The translations under genes were made by a program, and so were the position numbers. From the NCBI GenBank assembly GCA_964615765.1, contig CAZTQN010000002.1:124001-188000 (forward strand): a DNA stretch of 64,000 nucleotides, written 5' to 3'. Shown piece by piece: positions 10,642 through 18,715 of this stretch. The stretch's first letter is position 1. Each line of letters opens with the position of its first letter. Under the pieces are notes generated by a model that was given only the letters and a program-made list of their open reading frames with translations, was not told the origin of the DNA and ran no database searches. Source of the DNA: CAZTQN01 sp964615765 (GTDB lineage: Bacteria > Planctomycetota > Phycisphaerae > Phycisphaerales > UBA1924).

Positions 10642-11532
10642 TCACTTGCCGGTGACGATGTCTTGCCCGCGGAGGTAGCGGGTCATGTCGCGCATGAGCT
10701 GCTGGCCGCGGATCTGTTGCTGGGGCGAGCCGTTTTCGAGCATGGCTTTGCGCATGCTGCTGGCCATGCGGGCCATCTGGGTCGCCGTCGGGCCTTCGCC
10801 GGACTTGAAGAGTTCCTGGTCGCGCTTGGCCTGAGCGCGGGCGTCGGCGAGGCGCTCGGCGTCGGTCTTGGTGCTTTGCACGCCGGCGATGGCTTCGAGG
10901 GTTTTGCTGAGGTCGAGGAAGGCCTTCTCGACGGCTTCTTCGCGCTGTTCGGGCGGGCTGCCGGCGTATTCCCACGCGTATTTGTCCCACACGTCCGCCG
11001 CCAGGAGGGTCGCGTTGCGTTCGAGCTGCTTGCGCATGCGGCCCTCGATGCCCGCGGCGAACATGGCCATGGCGGCCGAGTCGCCGGCGGACATGTTCTT
11101 GAAGCGGTCGACGAGTTCGGTGAGCAGGGCCAGGCGCTGCTCGATGGAGAGGCGGTTGAAGTCCTCCGTGAGCAGGGCGTAGTCGAGCACATCGTCCATC
11201 GGTGCGGCGGCGAAGTCAGGCTGAGGCTTGGGGCGGAGGACGAAGAAGGCCGTCAGACCGACGACGAGCAGCGCGAGCGTGATCGAGATGCCGCGGCGGC
11301 GCGGCGTGCTCCACAGGCGCGACAGGGCCGCGGGCATCCGGCGCGGGGCGCGGACGCGGGCGGCCTGGGCGGGCGCGGCACCGGTGGCGAGCGGCGCGAG
11401 CGTCGGGTCGTCCAGCAGCGAGCCGGTGAAAGGTGAGCCGGCGGCGGGCGCGTGCGCCGCGGGTAGCGCGTCGGCGGGCGTCGGTTCGGTGGGCGGTGGT
11501 TCGGCGGGCGGTGGTTGCACGGGCGTGGTCAT
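10642..11532 (-). CDS. Single-pass membrane protein of unknown function
   Basis: A 296-residue protein. The N-terminal 90 residues are Pro/Ala/Thr-rich and probably disordered and cytoplasmic, with a basic patch RVRAPRRMPAALSRLWSTPRRR before one transmembrane helix (ISITLALLVVGLTAFFVL, about 97-114). The rest is an alpha-helical, charged domain, probably periplasmic (FNRLSIEQRLALLTELVDRF and following), with no enzymatic motif I can recognise. The C-terminus is Gln/Arg-rich. It starts 14 bp after the pseudopilin-like gene ending at 11547 on the same strand, so the two are probably one operon and it may be an assembly or accessory partner of that pilin (inference). ATG at 11532 is preferred; the longer overlapping frame runs through the pilin gene. 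Confidence 0.75.
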   Translation of the reverse strand: MTTPVQPPPAEPPPTEPTPADALPAAHAPAAGSPFTGSLLDDPTLAPLATGAAPAQAARVRAPRRMPAALSRLWSTPRRRGISITLALLVVGLTAFFVLRPKPQPDFAAAPMDDVLDYALLTEDFNRLSIEQRLALLTELVDRFKNMSAGDSAAMAMFAAGIEGRMRKQLERNATLLAADVWDKYAWEYAGSPPEQREEAVEKAFLDLSKTLEAIAGVQSTKTDAERLADARAQAKRDQELFKSGEGPTATQMARMASSMRKAMLENGSPQQQIRGQQLMRDMTRYLRGQDIVTGK

Positions 11533-11546
11533 GGTGGATGCTCGGC

Positions 11547-12269
11547 CTAGTTGCACCCGGGGCGCGGCACCCCGCCGAAACGCGTGACGTCGCAGATGAG
11601 TTTCTGCATGCGCGGCGTGGTGACGTCCAGCTTGACGAACGGCCCGGCCCAGTCGGGGCGCCAGCCGTCGTAGAACAGGGCGTTGCGCGGCGTGGCCCCG
11701 GCCCGACCGGGGTGCCAGTCGTCGTTGTCCATCATGACCGGCAGGTCGCGCCACTCCGGCTGCTGGTACGTGAGCGTGACGGCCTTGGGGCTGACGGCGG
11801 CGGGGATGGTGGCGAACTCGGCCCCGAGCATGATCGCGCCCGCGAAGTACTCGTAGCTGATGCCAGCGCTGCGCCAGACGGGCTGGAAGTTGGTGCGCGC
11901 GTCGTTGCCCGTGAGGTCGGACGGGCACTTGAACACGTCGGCGACGCGCGTGTAGAACGAGGTCGAGTCGCCGGGACGCTCGCGCTCCGGCGGGTCGACG
12001 CTCAGGTACGCGGACATGATGTCGAGCAGCGAGGGGTCGTTGACGTTCCCGCCGGGCTCGTGAAACGGGCGGACGTACGGGAGGATCGTGTCCGAGTCGT
12101 TCATGTACGCAGCGATGGCCTGGCCGAAGGAGCGCAGGTTGGCCAGGCACTTGACGCGGCGGGAAGCTTCACGAGAGGCCCCGAGCGACGGGAGAATGAT
12201 CCCGATCAGCGTCGCAATGATGGCGATCACGACGATGAGCTCGATGAGTGAGAACGCGCGGGGACGCAT
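11547..12269 (-). CDS. Prepilin-type N-terminal cleavage/methylation protein
   Basis: A 240-residue pilin-like protein. It has a short basic leader MRPRA followed by the peptidase cleavage region FSLIELIVVIAIIATLIGII with glutamate at position 5 of the mature helix, then LPSLGASREASRRVKCLANLRSFGQAI as in DUF1559-type planctomycete prepilins. A late block, DLPVMMDNDDWHPGRAGATPRNALFYDGW, loosely resembles the H-X9-DG region. The body is unlike the other two pilin-like proteins in the window. ATG at 12269 is chosen because it gives the canonical short leader; the upstream in-frame extension of 51 residues is Pro-rich and unlikely. It is probably the first gene of a two-gene operon with the membrane protein at 10642-11532. 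Confidence 0.87.
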   Translation of the reverse strand: MRPRAFSLIELIVVIAIIATLIGIILPSLGASREASRRVKCLANLRSFGQAIAAYMNDSDTILPYVRPFHEPGGNVNDPSLLDIMSAYLSVDPPERERPGDSTSFYTRVADVFKCPSDLTGNDARTNFQPVWRSAGISYEYFAGAIMLGAEFATIPAAVSPKAVTLTYQQPEWRDLPVMMDNDDWHPGRAGATPRNALFYDGWRPDWAGPFVKLDVTTPRMQKLICDVTRFGGVPRPGCN

Positions 12270-12293
12270 GGTGGGGGCAGGGGACAGAGGCCA

Positions 12294-12313
12294 GAGGTCA
12301 GGGGCGAGGGGCG
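12294..12313 (+). repeat. Dispersed GA-rich intergenic repeat, copy 1
   Basis: GAGGTCAGGGGCGAGGGGCG, identical over 20 nt to the complement of 52723-52742, 40 kb away. It is part of a longer purine tract (about 12270-12345) in the spacer between the pilin gene and lpxC. Confidence 0.6.
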
Positions 12314-12433
12314 GGGGGACAGGGAGCGAGGGGAGAAGGGCGGGTCTGGATTGAACAACCCGGGTGGCGGGAGGTTCGCCGGCCCGGAAAGAAAGATGCA
12401 TCATCGACCGGGGGCGGGCCACGGCTGAGATTG

Positions 12434-12469
12434 ACGGCTGCGGCGAGAAAGCACGGCTGCGGCGAGAAA
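12434..12469. repeat. Short tandem duplication beside the lpxC stop
   Basis: ACGGCTGCGGCGAGAAA occurs at 12434-12450 and 12453-12469, two perfect 17-bp copies 2 bp apart, ending one base before the lpxC stop codon on the minus strand. Confidence 0.75.
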
Positions 12470-13396
12470 TCAGGGCAACGCCGCGAGTTGGCGGGCCAGG
12501 GCGTGATTGTGAGCGTGCCCGGTGCGTGTCGCGATGACGCGGGCCTGCACAGGACGCCCGGCGAGGGCGAGGTCGCCGATGAGGTCGAGCAGCTTGTGCC
12601 GGGCCGGCTCGTTCGGGAAGCGGTAGGCGTTGTTGATGGGCCCGGTGGGGGCGATGACGAGCGTGTCCCTCGGTTCGAGGTGTTTGAACAGGCCCATGGC
12701 GCGAGCCGCCTGGGCCTCGGCGGCGAGGCTGAAGGTGCGGGCGGGGGCGATGTCGGCGCGGTACGCCTCGGTCGCGGCGTCGGAGACGGCGATCGGGAGC
12801 GTGAACGCGGCCGACTGGGCTTCCAGACCGGCGCCGGGCGGGTAGTGCAGGCGGTACTCGGCGATGAGGGCGGGCTCGTCGGTCGGGTGGGCCTCGATGC
12901 GCCAGCCGGCGGCGGGGTCTTCGAGGATGATCGGGGTGAGCACGCGGACCGGTGGCACGCCCGGGCCGGGCAGGTCGACCAGCCCGGCGGCGAGGATGGC
13001 CTCGACGAACGGGGCCGCGGAACCGTCGCCCATCGGAATCTCCGGGCCGGTGAGGCGGACCAGCGCGTCCGTCACGCCGAGCGCGGCGAGTGCGGAAAGG
13101 AGATGCTCGGTGGTCTGCACGGCGGGGTTGGCCGGGCCCGGCGGATGCAGCGGGTGCAGGGCGACCACCGTGCGGCGGTTCTCGGGGACCACGTGCTCAA
13201 CGCGGGCGGGGATGGCGTGCGTCTCCGCGGTGCCCGAGGTCAGAAAACGCAGGCCAAGGCCCGCGGCGGCCGGGGTGATGTCGATCCGGGCGGACACGCC
13301 GGTGAACAGCGTAATCCCCTCGACCGTGGCGGTGCGGGCGAGCGTGCGACGCGGGCGAAGGGCCGGGAGGGGTTCGTTGGGGGCGGGCGTGGGCAT
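12470..13396 (-). CDS. lpxC: UDP-3-O-acyl-N-acetylglucosamine deacetylase
   Basis: The committed step of lipid A synthesis: zinc-dependent removal of acetate from UDP-3-O-acyl-GlcNAc, in the cytosol. The 308-residue protein has the family landmarks: RTLARTATVEGITLFTGVSA near the start, the zinc ligand region VQTTEHLLSALAALGV, IPMGDGSAAPFVEAI, PARTFSL, and the zinc-binding HKLLDLIGDLALAG with a C-terminal GHAHNHALARQL. The length is typical of stand-alone LpxC (about 300), so it is not the LpxC-FabZ fusion found in some phyla. Its presence implies an LPS-containing outer membrane. ATG at 13396 is preferred over a longer in-frame start that would cross the divergent promoter region; TACCCT lies 11 nt upstream of it. 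Confidence 0.93.
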   Translation of the reverse strand: MPTPAPNEPLPALRPRRTLARTATVEGITLFTGVSARIDITPAAAGLGLRFLTSGTAETHAIPARVEHVVPENRRTVVALHPLHPPGPANPAVQTTEHLLSALAALGVTDALVRLTGPEIPMGDGSAAPFVEAILAAGLVDLPGPGVPPVRVLTPIILEDPAAGWRIEAHPTDEPALIAEYRLHYPPGAGLEAQSAAFTLPIAVSDAATEAYRADIAPARTFSLAAEAQAARAMGLFKHLEPRDTLVIAPTGPINNAYRFPNEPARHKLLDLIGDLALAGRPVQARVIATRTGHAHNHALARQLAALP

Positions 13397-13407
13397 GAGC
13401 GGCGACG

Positions 13408-13413
13408 AGGGTA
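13408..13413 (-). promoter_or_regulatory. Putative -10 box TACCCT of lpxC
   Basis: On the minus strand TACCCT ends 11 nt before the lpxC ATG, with no Shine-Dalgarno between. It fits the TANNCT pattern before other starts here. Confidence 0.4.
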
Positions 13414-13472
13414 GGGGGCTGACGAATCGCCCCCACACGAGGGACTGTCTAACCGGAGAAAGTAGTCGATAT

Positions 13473-13499
13473 CCGGTCAAGTTGGTGTATATTGACCGG
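13473..13499 (+). promoter_or_regulatory. Inverted-repeat operator overlapping a TATATT -10 box
   Basis: CCGGTCAA (13473-13480) and TTGACCGG (13492-13499) are perfect 8-bp inverted arms with an 11-nt spacer. A TATATT -10 candidate (13488-13493) falls in the spacer and second arm, about 30 nt before the FkbM start. This is the geometry expected of a repressor site on the methyltransferase promoter. It could instead be an RNA hairpin at the 5' end. Confidence 0.5.
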
Positions 13500-13524
13500 G
13501 GCCGCTCGTACCGAGGAGCCCTGC

Positions 13525-14352
13525 ATGGTCGCCAAGTCACTCACGCGGATTGTCCTTGGAACGATGCCCAGGGCCAAGATGCCACGTCGGCTTCTGGCCG
13601 AGGTCATCGGGCGGATGCCGTCGAACTCTCGGGAAGCGTGGGGGACGCTGTTCTCCGGGCAGAAGATCGTCGTCGATCTGGGCGAGTATCTCGGGCAGGA
13701 CATCTACACGACCGGCGCGTTCGAGCGAGCGGCGTGCGAGCTGGTGCGCGGGAGCTTGAAGCCGGGCGACACGTTCCTGGATGTCGGCGCCCACCTCGGG
13801 CTGTACACGCTGATCAGCGGCGGGGTGGTCGGGCCGACGGGGCGGGTGCATTCGTTCGAGCCGGGGGAGAAGCGGCGCCGACTTCTGCGGATGAACGTGG
13901 AGGCGAACGGGTACAGGCACGTCACGATCAACGATTGTGCCGTGGGCGAGACGGCGGGGACGGGTTCGTTCGTGGAAGGCCCGTCGCGGAACCTGGGCAC
14001 ATCGCACGTGGTGGCGGGCGGCGGCGCCGGGCCGCAGGTGCGGCTGGTGAGCCTGGATGAGTATTGCCAGCGGAACGGGATCACGCGGGTGGACGGGATG
14101 AAGGTTGATGTTGAAGGTGCCGAGCTCGGCGTGTTTCGGGGAGCCGCGGGCGTGCTGCGAGAGCTGGGGGTGCGGTTCATTCTGTACGAAACCGATCGGA
14201 CGATGAGCGGGCGTTTCGGGTCGGACCCTTCGGATGTGCACGAGCTTCTGCGGGCCGCGGGGTTCGAGATCCGCGCGTTTGTCGACGGGCGGCTTACGCC
14301 ACTGGCCGACGCCCCGGCGGACGCGACGGATTTCTTTGCGACCCGCGCGTGA
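13525..14352 (+). CDS. FkbM-family SAM-dependent methyltransferase
   Basis: A 275-residue cytosolic methyltransferase. SAM motif I is FLDVGAHLGLYTL (about residues 85-97), followed by GRVHSFEPGEKRRRLLRMNV (motif II region), the acidic VKVDVEGAE-like segment MKVDVEGAELGVF typical of FkbM, and a C-terminal FILYE block. FkbM proteins usually O-methylate sugars or polyketides and are common in envelope polysaccharide pathways; the substrate here is unknown. Start: ATG at 13525 with Shine-Dalgarno GAGGAG 6 nt upstream (13513-13518), preferred to the upstream in-frame TTG. It is transcribed divergently from lpxC, from a promoter carrying an inverted repeat, which may tie it to envelope regulation. 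Confidence 0.88.
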   Translation: MVAKSLTRIVLGTMPRAKMPRRLLAEVIGRMPSNSREAWGTLFSGQKIVVDLGEYLGQDIYTTGAFERAACELVRGSLKPGDTFLDVGAHLGLYTLISGGVVGPTGRVHSFEPGEKRRRLLRMNVEANGYRHVTINDCAVGETAGTGSFVEGPSRNLGTSHVVAGGGAGPQVRLVSLDEYCQRNGITRVDGMKVDVEGAELGVFRGAAGVLRELGVRFILYETDRTMSGRFGSDPSDVHELLRAAGFEIRAFVDGRLTPLADAPADATDFFATRA

Positions 14353-14398
14353 TTCGAGCGAACACGCGGGGCGTGAGATCCGGCGGAACGCCGGCACG

Positions 14399-14404
14399 TA
14401 TGCT
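14399..14404 (+). promoter_or_regulatory. Putative -10 box TATGCT of the FHA histidine kinase
   Basis: TATGCT ends 5 nt before the GTG start at 14410. A transcript beginning 6-7 nt after the box would start at the start codon itself, and no Shine-Dalgarno is present. Confidence 0.5.
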
Positions 14405-14409
14405 CAAGT

Positions 14410-16143
14410 GTGCTGGTATTGACGGTCATTCAAGGTCCGGACAAGGGGCGGCAGTTCCGGCTGTCGACGGGCTTGCCGCAGCTGCTCGGGCGGTCGAGCG
14501 AGGCCCTGCCGTGCACGGACACGACGATGTCGCGCCGGCACGCGGAGCTGACGCCGGACGACGGGGAATGGTGGATCCGCGATCTCAACAGCCAGAACGG
14601 GACGTACGTCAACGGGGTGAAGATCGGCGAGCGGACGAAGCTGCGCGTGGGGGACCAGGTCCGCACGGGCTCGACGCTGCTGGTGTTCGGTAAGTCGGAC
14701 GATGACGAGCAGCGGGACCTGGTCCGCGTGATGCGCTCGGACCAGATCGACTCGAGCATCGAGCGGCGCTTGCAGGCGCTGGACGTGGCGGGCAACGACG
14801 ACTCGGTGATCCTCGCGGAGCCCGAGCCGCGGACGGCGGCGATCCACCACCTGCAGGTCATCTATCGCCTGACGGCGCTGACGAGCCAGTTGACGGACCG
14901 GGAGGAACTGCTGCGCGGGGTGATGGACCTGGTGTTCAGCGAGTTCAAGCCCGAGCGCGGGTTCATCATGCTGTGCGAGCACGCCGACGGTCGCGACCCG
15001 CGCCCGGCGGTGGTGAAGCACCGCGACCTGCCCAAGGACGCGGCCGACGCGCGGATCCACGTCAGCCGCACGATCCTGAACCACGCGCTCAAGCACGGCG
15101 AGGGCGTGCTGTCGACCAACGCGATGAACGACCCGCGCTTCGCCAAGGGCGACAGCGTGCAGCAGTTCGCGATCCGCTCCGCCCTGTGCTCGCCCATGGA
15201 GTTCGGCGATCGCAAGTTCGGGGCGATCTACGTGGACAGCACCATCGCCAACTACACCTTCACGCCGGAGCAGCTGGCGCTGCTTAACGCGATCGGGCGG
15301 CACACGGGCCTGGCGCTCGCGAACGCGCAGGCGTACGCGAAGAAGCTGCAGACGGAGAAGCTGGCCGCCGTCGGCGAGACGGTCGCGGTGCTGAGCCACT
15401 CGATCAAGAACATCCTGCAGGGCCTGCGCGGCGGGGCGGATGTGGTCGAGATGGGCCTGAAGCGCGACGACTTGAAAATCGCCCGCGGGGGCTGGGGCAT
15501 CCTGAAGCGGAACATCGACCGCATCATGGCCCTGACGCTCAACATGCTGGCGTATTCCCGCCCGCGGGCGCCGGAGTATGAACTGACGCGGTTGGGGCCG
15601 CTGCTGGAGGACTGCGCGCAGCTGCTGCGCGATCAGTCGGCGGCGCGGCAGGTGGCGCTGATCGTCGACGCCGACAGCGAGATGCCGCCGGTGATGCTCG
15701 ACCCGCACCTGATGCACCAGGCGCTGGTGAACCTGATGCTCAACGCGGTGGAGGCGGTGGACGCGCGATCGGGGATTGTGACGGTTCGCGCGACGTACGA
15801 GCCGCCGCCCAGGCCCGGCGGGCGGAGCGCGCTGGATTCCGTCGGGCCCGTGGTGCGGATCGAGATCATCGACAACGGCCCGGGGATCGAGCCCGAGCGG
15901 CAGGTGAACATCTTTGAACCGTTCCAGACCACCAAGGGCCTGCGCGGGACGGGCCTGGGGCTCGCCGTCACCAAGCGGATTGTCGAGGAGCACGGCGGGA
16001 AGATCCTGCTGGAGTCGGGCGTCGGGCGCGGGGCCACGTTCAAGGTGCTGCTGCCGGGCGATCTGAATAGGGCCGGGGGTGTTGACCCGGCGGCGACGAC
16101 GGCGACCAAGCGGGAATCGTCGGACGCGCTGCGAGGGCGGTAA
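14410..16143 (+). CDS. FHA-GAF sensor histidine kinase (soluble)
   Basis: A 577-residue cytoplasmic kinase with no membrane segment. An N-terminal FHA domain (about 4-95) has LLGRSSE, MSRRHAEL and LNSQNGTYVNG, the phosphothreonine-binding loops. A GAF domain spans about 160-308. HisKA has H330 in AVLSHSIKNILQGLRGG, close to the Nus/Atox-type H-box, and the HATPase domain follows with NLMLNAVEAV, DNGPGIEP and GTGLGLAV. The FHA domain implies input from Ser/Thr-phosphorylated partners, which links two-component and Ser/Thr kinase signalling; a Ser/Thr kinase lies about 14 kb upstream, but no direct link is shown. No response regulator is adjacent. The start is GTG at 14410, directly at the beginning of the FHA beta-strand MLVLTVIQGPDKG. 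Confidence 0.93.
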   Translation: MLVLTVIQGPDKGRQFRLSTGLPQLLGRSSEALPCTDTTMSRRHAELTPDDGEWWIRDLNSQNGTYVNGVKIGERTKLRVGDQVRTGSTLLVFGKSDDDEQRDLVRVMRSDQIDSSIERRLQALDVAGNDDSVILAEPEPRTAAIHHLQVIYRLTALTSQLTDREELLRGVMDLVFSEFKPERGFIMLCEHADGRDPRPAVVKHRDLPKDAADARIHVSRTILNHALKHGEGVLSTNAMNDPRFAKGDSVQQFAIRSALCSPMEFGDRKFGAIYVDSTIANYTFTPEQLALLNAIGRHTGLALANAQAYAKKLQTEKLAAVGETVAVLSHSIKNILQGLRGGADVVEMGLKRDDLKIARGGWGILKRNIDRIMALTLNMLAYSRPRAPEYELTRLGPLLEDCAQLLRDQSAARQVALIVDADSEMPPVMLDPHLMHQALVNLMLNAVEAVDARSGIVTVRATYEPPPRPGGRSALDSVGPVVRIEIIDNGPGIEPERQVNIFEPFQTTKGLRGTGLGLAVTKRIVEEHGGKILLESGVGRGATFKVLLPGDLNRAGGVDPAATTATKRESSDALRGR

Positions 16144-16166
16144 CGGCGGGCGGAGGGTCGGCGGCG

Positions 16167-16172
16167 TATGCT
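16167..16172 (+). promoter_or_regulatory. Putative -10 box TATGCT of the SAM methyltransferase
   Basis: TATGCT ends 10 nt before the ATG at 16183; no Shine-Dalgarno lies between. Confidence 0.4.
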
Positions 16173-16182
16173 GGCGTCGCGC

Positions 16183-16875
16183 ATGACCACCGCTTCAACC
16201 AACCGGGCCAGCCCGGTCGCTGCGACCGTCGGGCCCTCGACGCGGGGCGCGTTTTTTCGCGAGTTCCTCAGAAGCCCGGCGCGGACGGCGGCCGTCGCGC
16301 CCAGCAGCCGGGCGCTGTCACAGGAAATGATCCGCGGCGTCGACCTGAACGCGGCCAAGCGCATCGTCGAGTTCGGCCCGGGGAGCGGGGCCTTCACACG
16401 GGCGACGCTGGGGGCGCTGCCGCCGGCGTTCTTCGATGCGGCGGGCCCGACCGGGGGGGCCGGCGGGGCGGGTGGGGGCAGCACGGGCCGGTTCATCGCC
16501 ATCGAGTTCAACGCGAACCTGGCGAAGGTGGTGCAGGCGGCGTTCCCGACGGTGGAGGTCGTCACCGGGAGCGCGGAGGACATCGAGCCGATCTGCCGCG
16601 ACCGCGGGATCGGCGCGGGCAGCGTGGATCTGGTCATCAGCGGGCTTGGCTGGGTGAGTTTTCCCAAGCCGTGGATCACCAAGACGCTGGAGGCGACGCA
16701 CCGCATGCTCCGCCCGGGCGGAGAGTTCCGGACGTTCGGGTATCACTGCGGGCTGCTGTACCCCGGGGCGTGGCACTTCCGGCGTGAGATCAAGCGGCTG
16801 TTCGGGCGGACGAGCATCAGCCGCGTGGTGTGGGGGAACATCCCGCCGGCGTTCGTGTACCGGGCGGTGAAATGA
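16183..16875 (+). CDS. Class I SAM methyltransferase, phospholipid N-methyltransferase-like
   Basis: A 230-residue protein with SAM motif I in RIVEFGPGSGAFTRATL (about residues 60-76), an acidic post-I segment FIAIEFNANLAKVV, and SVDLVISGLGWVSFP as motif IV. The arrangement resembles PmtA-type phospholipid N-methyltransferases and KsgA-related enzymes; the first is more likely by length and the SGLGW block, but this is not firm. A Gly-rich insertion (AAGPTGGAGGAGGGSTG, about 89-105) interrupts the Rossmann core between motif I and post-I. The stop TGA overlaps the ATG of the ABC permease (ATGA), so the two genes are translationally coupled. The ATG at 16183 is favoured over one five codons upstream, which overlaps the -10 candidate. 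Confidence 0.82.
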   Translation: MTTASTNRASPVAATVGPSTRGAFFREFLRSPARTAAVAPSSRALSQEMIRGVDLNAAKRIVEFGPGSGAFTRATLGALPPAFFDAAGPTGGAGGAGGGSTGRFIAIEFNANLAKVVQAAFPTVEVVTGSAEDIEPICRDRGIGAGSVDLVISGLGWVSFPKPWITKTLEATHRMLRPGGEFRTFGYHCGLLYPGAWHFRREIKRLFGRTSISRVVWGNIPPAFVYRAVK

Positions 16876-18650
16876 TGCGAGGGGCGAGCGTGGGCGGTCG
16901 ACGCGGATTACGAATCGGCGGTGCGCGGCGGCTGGGCGACTACGCCCTGCTCGCGGCGCTCTTGCTGGTGCTCGGGGTCTTCCTGCTGTACCCGATCGGC
17001 CTGACCGTCGCGGGCGCGTTCACGGGCCTGCGCCCGGACGGAACGACGGGATTCACGCTGGCGCACGTGCGGATGGTCTTTGAAGACCCGACGCTCGTGC
17101 GCGGGCTGATCAACTCGTTCCTGATGGCGTGCACGACGACGACGCTGACGGTGCTCATCGCGCTGCCCTTGGCGATCCTGAGCGCGAAGTACCGGTACCC
17201 GCTGAAGGGGATGTTCAGCGCGCTGATCCTGGTGCCGCTGATCCTGCCGCCGTTTGTCGGGGCGATCGGGATGCAGGCGATCCTCGGGACGTCCGGGATG
17301 CTCAACACGCTGCTGGGCACACAGTGGGACATCCTGGGCAAGGCGAAGTTCTGGGGGTGCGTCACCGTCGACGCACTGCACCTGTACCCGATCATCTATC
17401 TGAACGCGACGGCGGCCCTCGCGAACCTCGACCCGGCGCTGGAAGAGGCGGCGGAGAATCTCGGGTGCGGGTGGTGGCGGCGGCTCACGCGGGTGACGCT
17501 CCCGCTGATCCGGCCCGGGCTGTTCGCGGGCGGGACGATCGTCTTCGTGTGGGCGTTCACGGAACTCGGAACGCCGCTGGTGTTCGATTACACGCGCGTG
17601 ACGAGCGTGCAGATCTTCAACGGGCTGAAGGAGATCGAGTCGTCGCCGGCGCCGTACGCGTTGACGGTCGTGCTGCTGTGCGTGGCGGTGACGATCTACG
17701 CCGTGGGCAAGCTGATCTTCGGGCGGGCCGGGTATGCGATGTACGCCAAGGCGTCGCGCGCGGGGACGGAGAAGACGCTGAGCGGGTGGCGCGGCTGGCT
17801 GGCGACGGGCGCGTTCGCCGCCGTCACCCTCGCCGCACTGACGCCGCACATCGGGGTCATCCTGACGAGCATCTCGGCCCCTGGGGCGTGGTACCGGAGT
17901 GTGCTGCCGACGAGCATCACGGGCAGCAACTTCGTGCAAGCGCTGAGCCACCCGGAGGCGTTCGGGTCGATCCTGAACTCGCTGAAACTGTCGTCGCTGG
18001 CGGTGCTGATGGCGACGGGGTTCGGGCTGGTGACGGCGTACGTGATCGTGCGGACGAAGGTGCGCGGGCGGGGCGTGCTGGACGCGCTGTGCATGCTGCC
18101 GCTGGCCGTGCCCGGGCTGGTGGTCGCGTTCGGCTATGTCGCGATGACGCTGCGGTGGCCCTTCGGGGTCGACAGCAGCGGGAACCCGAACCCGCTGTCC
18201 TTCGTCGCGGTGCTGGGGGCCGAGCCGAACCCGGTGCTGCTGATCGTGCTGGCGTACGCGGTGCGCCGTGTGCCGTACATCGTCCGTTCGACGGTCGCGG
18301 GGCTGGAGCAGACGTCGGGCGAACTGGAAGAAGCGGCCCGGAACCTTGGCGCGGGGCGCGTGTACGCCGTGCGCCGGGTGATCCTGCCGCTGATCGTGGC
18401 GAACCTGCTGGCGGGGGCGCTGCTGGCGTTCAGCTTCAGCATGCTGGCGGTGAGCGAGCCGCTGATCCTGGCGCAGCAGCAGTCGCAGTTCCCGATCACA
18501 CGGGCGATCTACGCGTTCCTGAGCCGCCTGGGCGACGGGCCGTACATCGCGAGCGCGATGGGCGTGTGGGGGATGGCGCTGCTCGCGGTGACGTTGGTGG
18601 GCGCGAGCGTGCTGCTCGGCAAGAAGCTCGGGGCGCTGTTCCGCGTGTGA
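16872..18650 (+). CDS. ABC transporter permease with two fused permease domains (ferric iron/FbpB type)
   Basis: A 592-residue inner-membrane protein with about 12 helices in two repeated BPD-transport permease units. Each has an EAA cytoplasmic loop: LEEAAENLGCGWWRRLTRVT (about 197-216) and LEEAARNLGAGRVYAVRRVI (about 492-511), the docking sites for the ABC ATPase. The tandem arrangement is typical of the FbpB/AfuB/ThiP group that moves Fe(3+), thiamine or similar small solutes; I cannot tell which. Neither ATPase nor binding protein is nearby; the only binding protein in the window, at 4286-5284, belongs to a different family and is tied to a kinase. The start overlaps the upstream methyltransferase stop. 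A second ATG lies one codon later. Confidence 0.9.
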   Translation: MMRGASVGGRRGLRIGGARRLGDYALLAALLLVLGVFLLYPIGLTVAGAFTGLRPDGTTGFTLAHVRMVFEDPTLVRGLINSFLMACTTTTLTVLIALPLAILSAKYRYPLKGMFSALILVPLILPPFVGAIGMQAILGTSGMLNTLLGTQWDILGKAKFWGCVTVDALHLYPIIYLNATAALANLDPALEEAAENLGCGWWRRLTRVTLPLIRPGLFAGGTIVFVWAFTELGTPLVFDYTRVTSVQIFNGLKEIESSPAPYALTVVLLCVAVTIYAVGKLIFGRAGYAMYAKASRAGTEKTLSGWRGWLATGAFAAVTLAALTPHIGVILTSISAPGAWYRSVLPTSITGSNFVQALSHPEAFGSILNSLKLSSLAVLMATGFGLVTAYVIVRTKVRGRGVLDALCMLPLAVPGLVVAFGYVAMTLRWPFGVDSSGNPNPLSFVAVLGAEPNPVLLIVLAYAVRRVPYIVRSTVAGLEQTSGELEEAARNLGAGRVYAVRRVILPLIVANLLAGALLAFSFSMLAVSEPLILAQQQSQFPITRAIYAFLSRLGDGPYIASAMGVWGMALLAVTLVGASVLLGKKLGALFRV

Positions 18651-18667
18651 CTGGCGTGCGATGATGG

Positions 18668-18693
18668 CGGCGGGCGCATCGCCGCGCCCGCCG
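18668..18693. terminator. Bidirectional hairpin between the permease and the giant gene
   Basis: CGGCGGGCGC-atcgcc-GCGCCCGCCG gives a perfect 10-bp GC stem with a 6-nt loop in the 65-bp gap between two convergent stops (18650 and 18716). No T-run follows. Confidence 0.6.
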
Positions 18694-18715
18694 GGCCGCG
18701 CTGTACACGGGCCAA

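Noticed and set aside
10642..12150. 502-codon minus frame joining the pilin gene region to the membrane-protein gene
   Set aside because: The upstream part is the wrong frame of the prepilin gene; the real start is ATG 11532.
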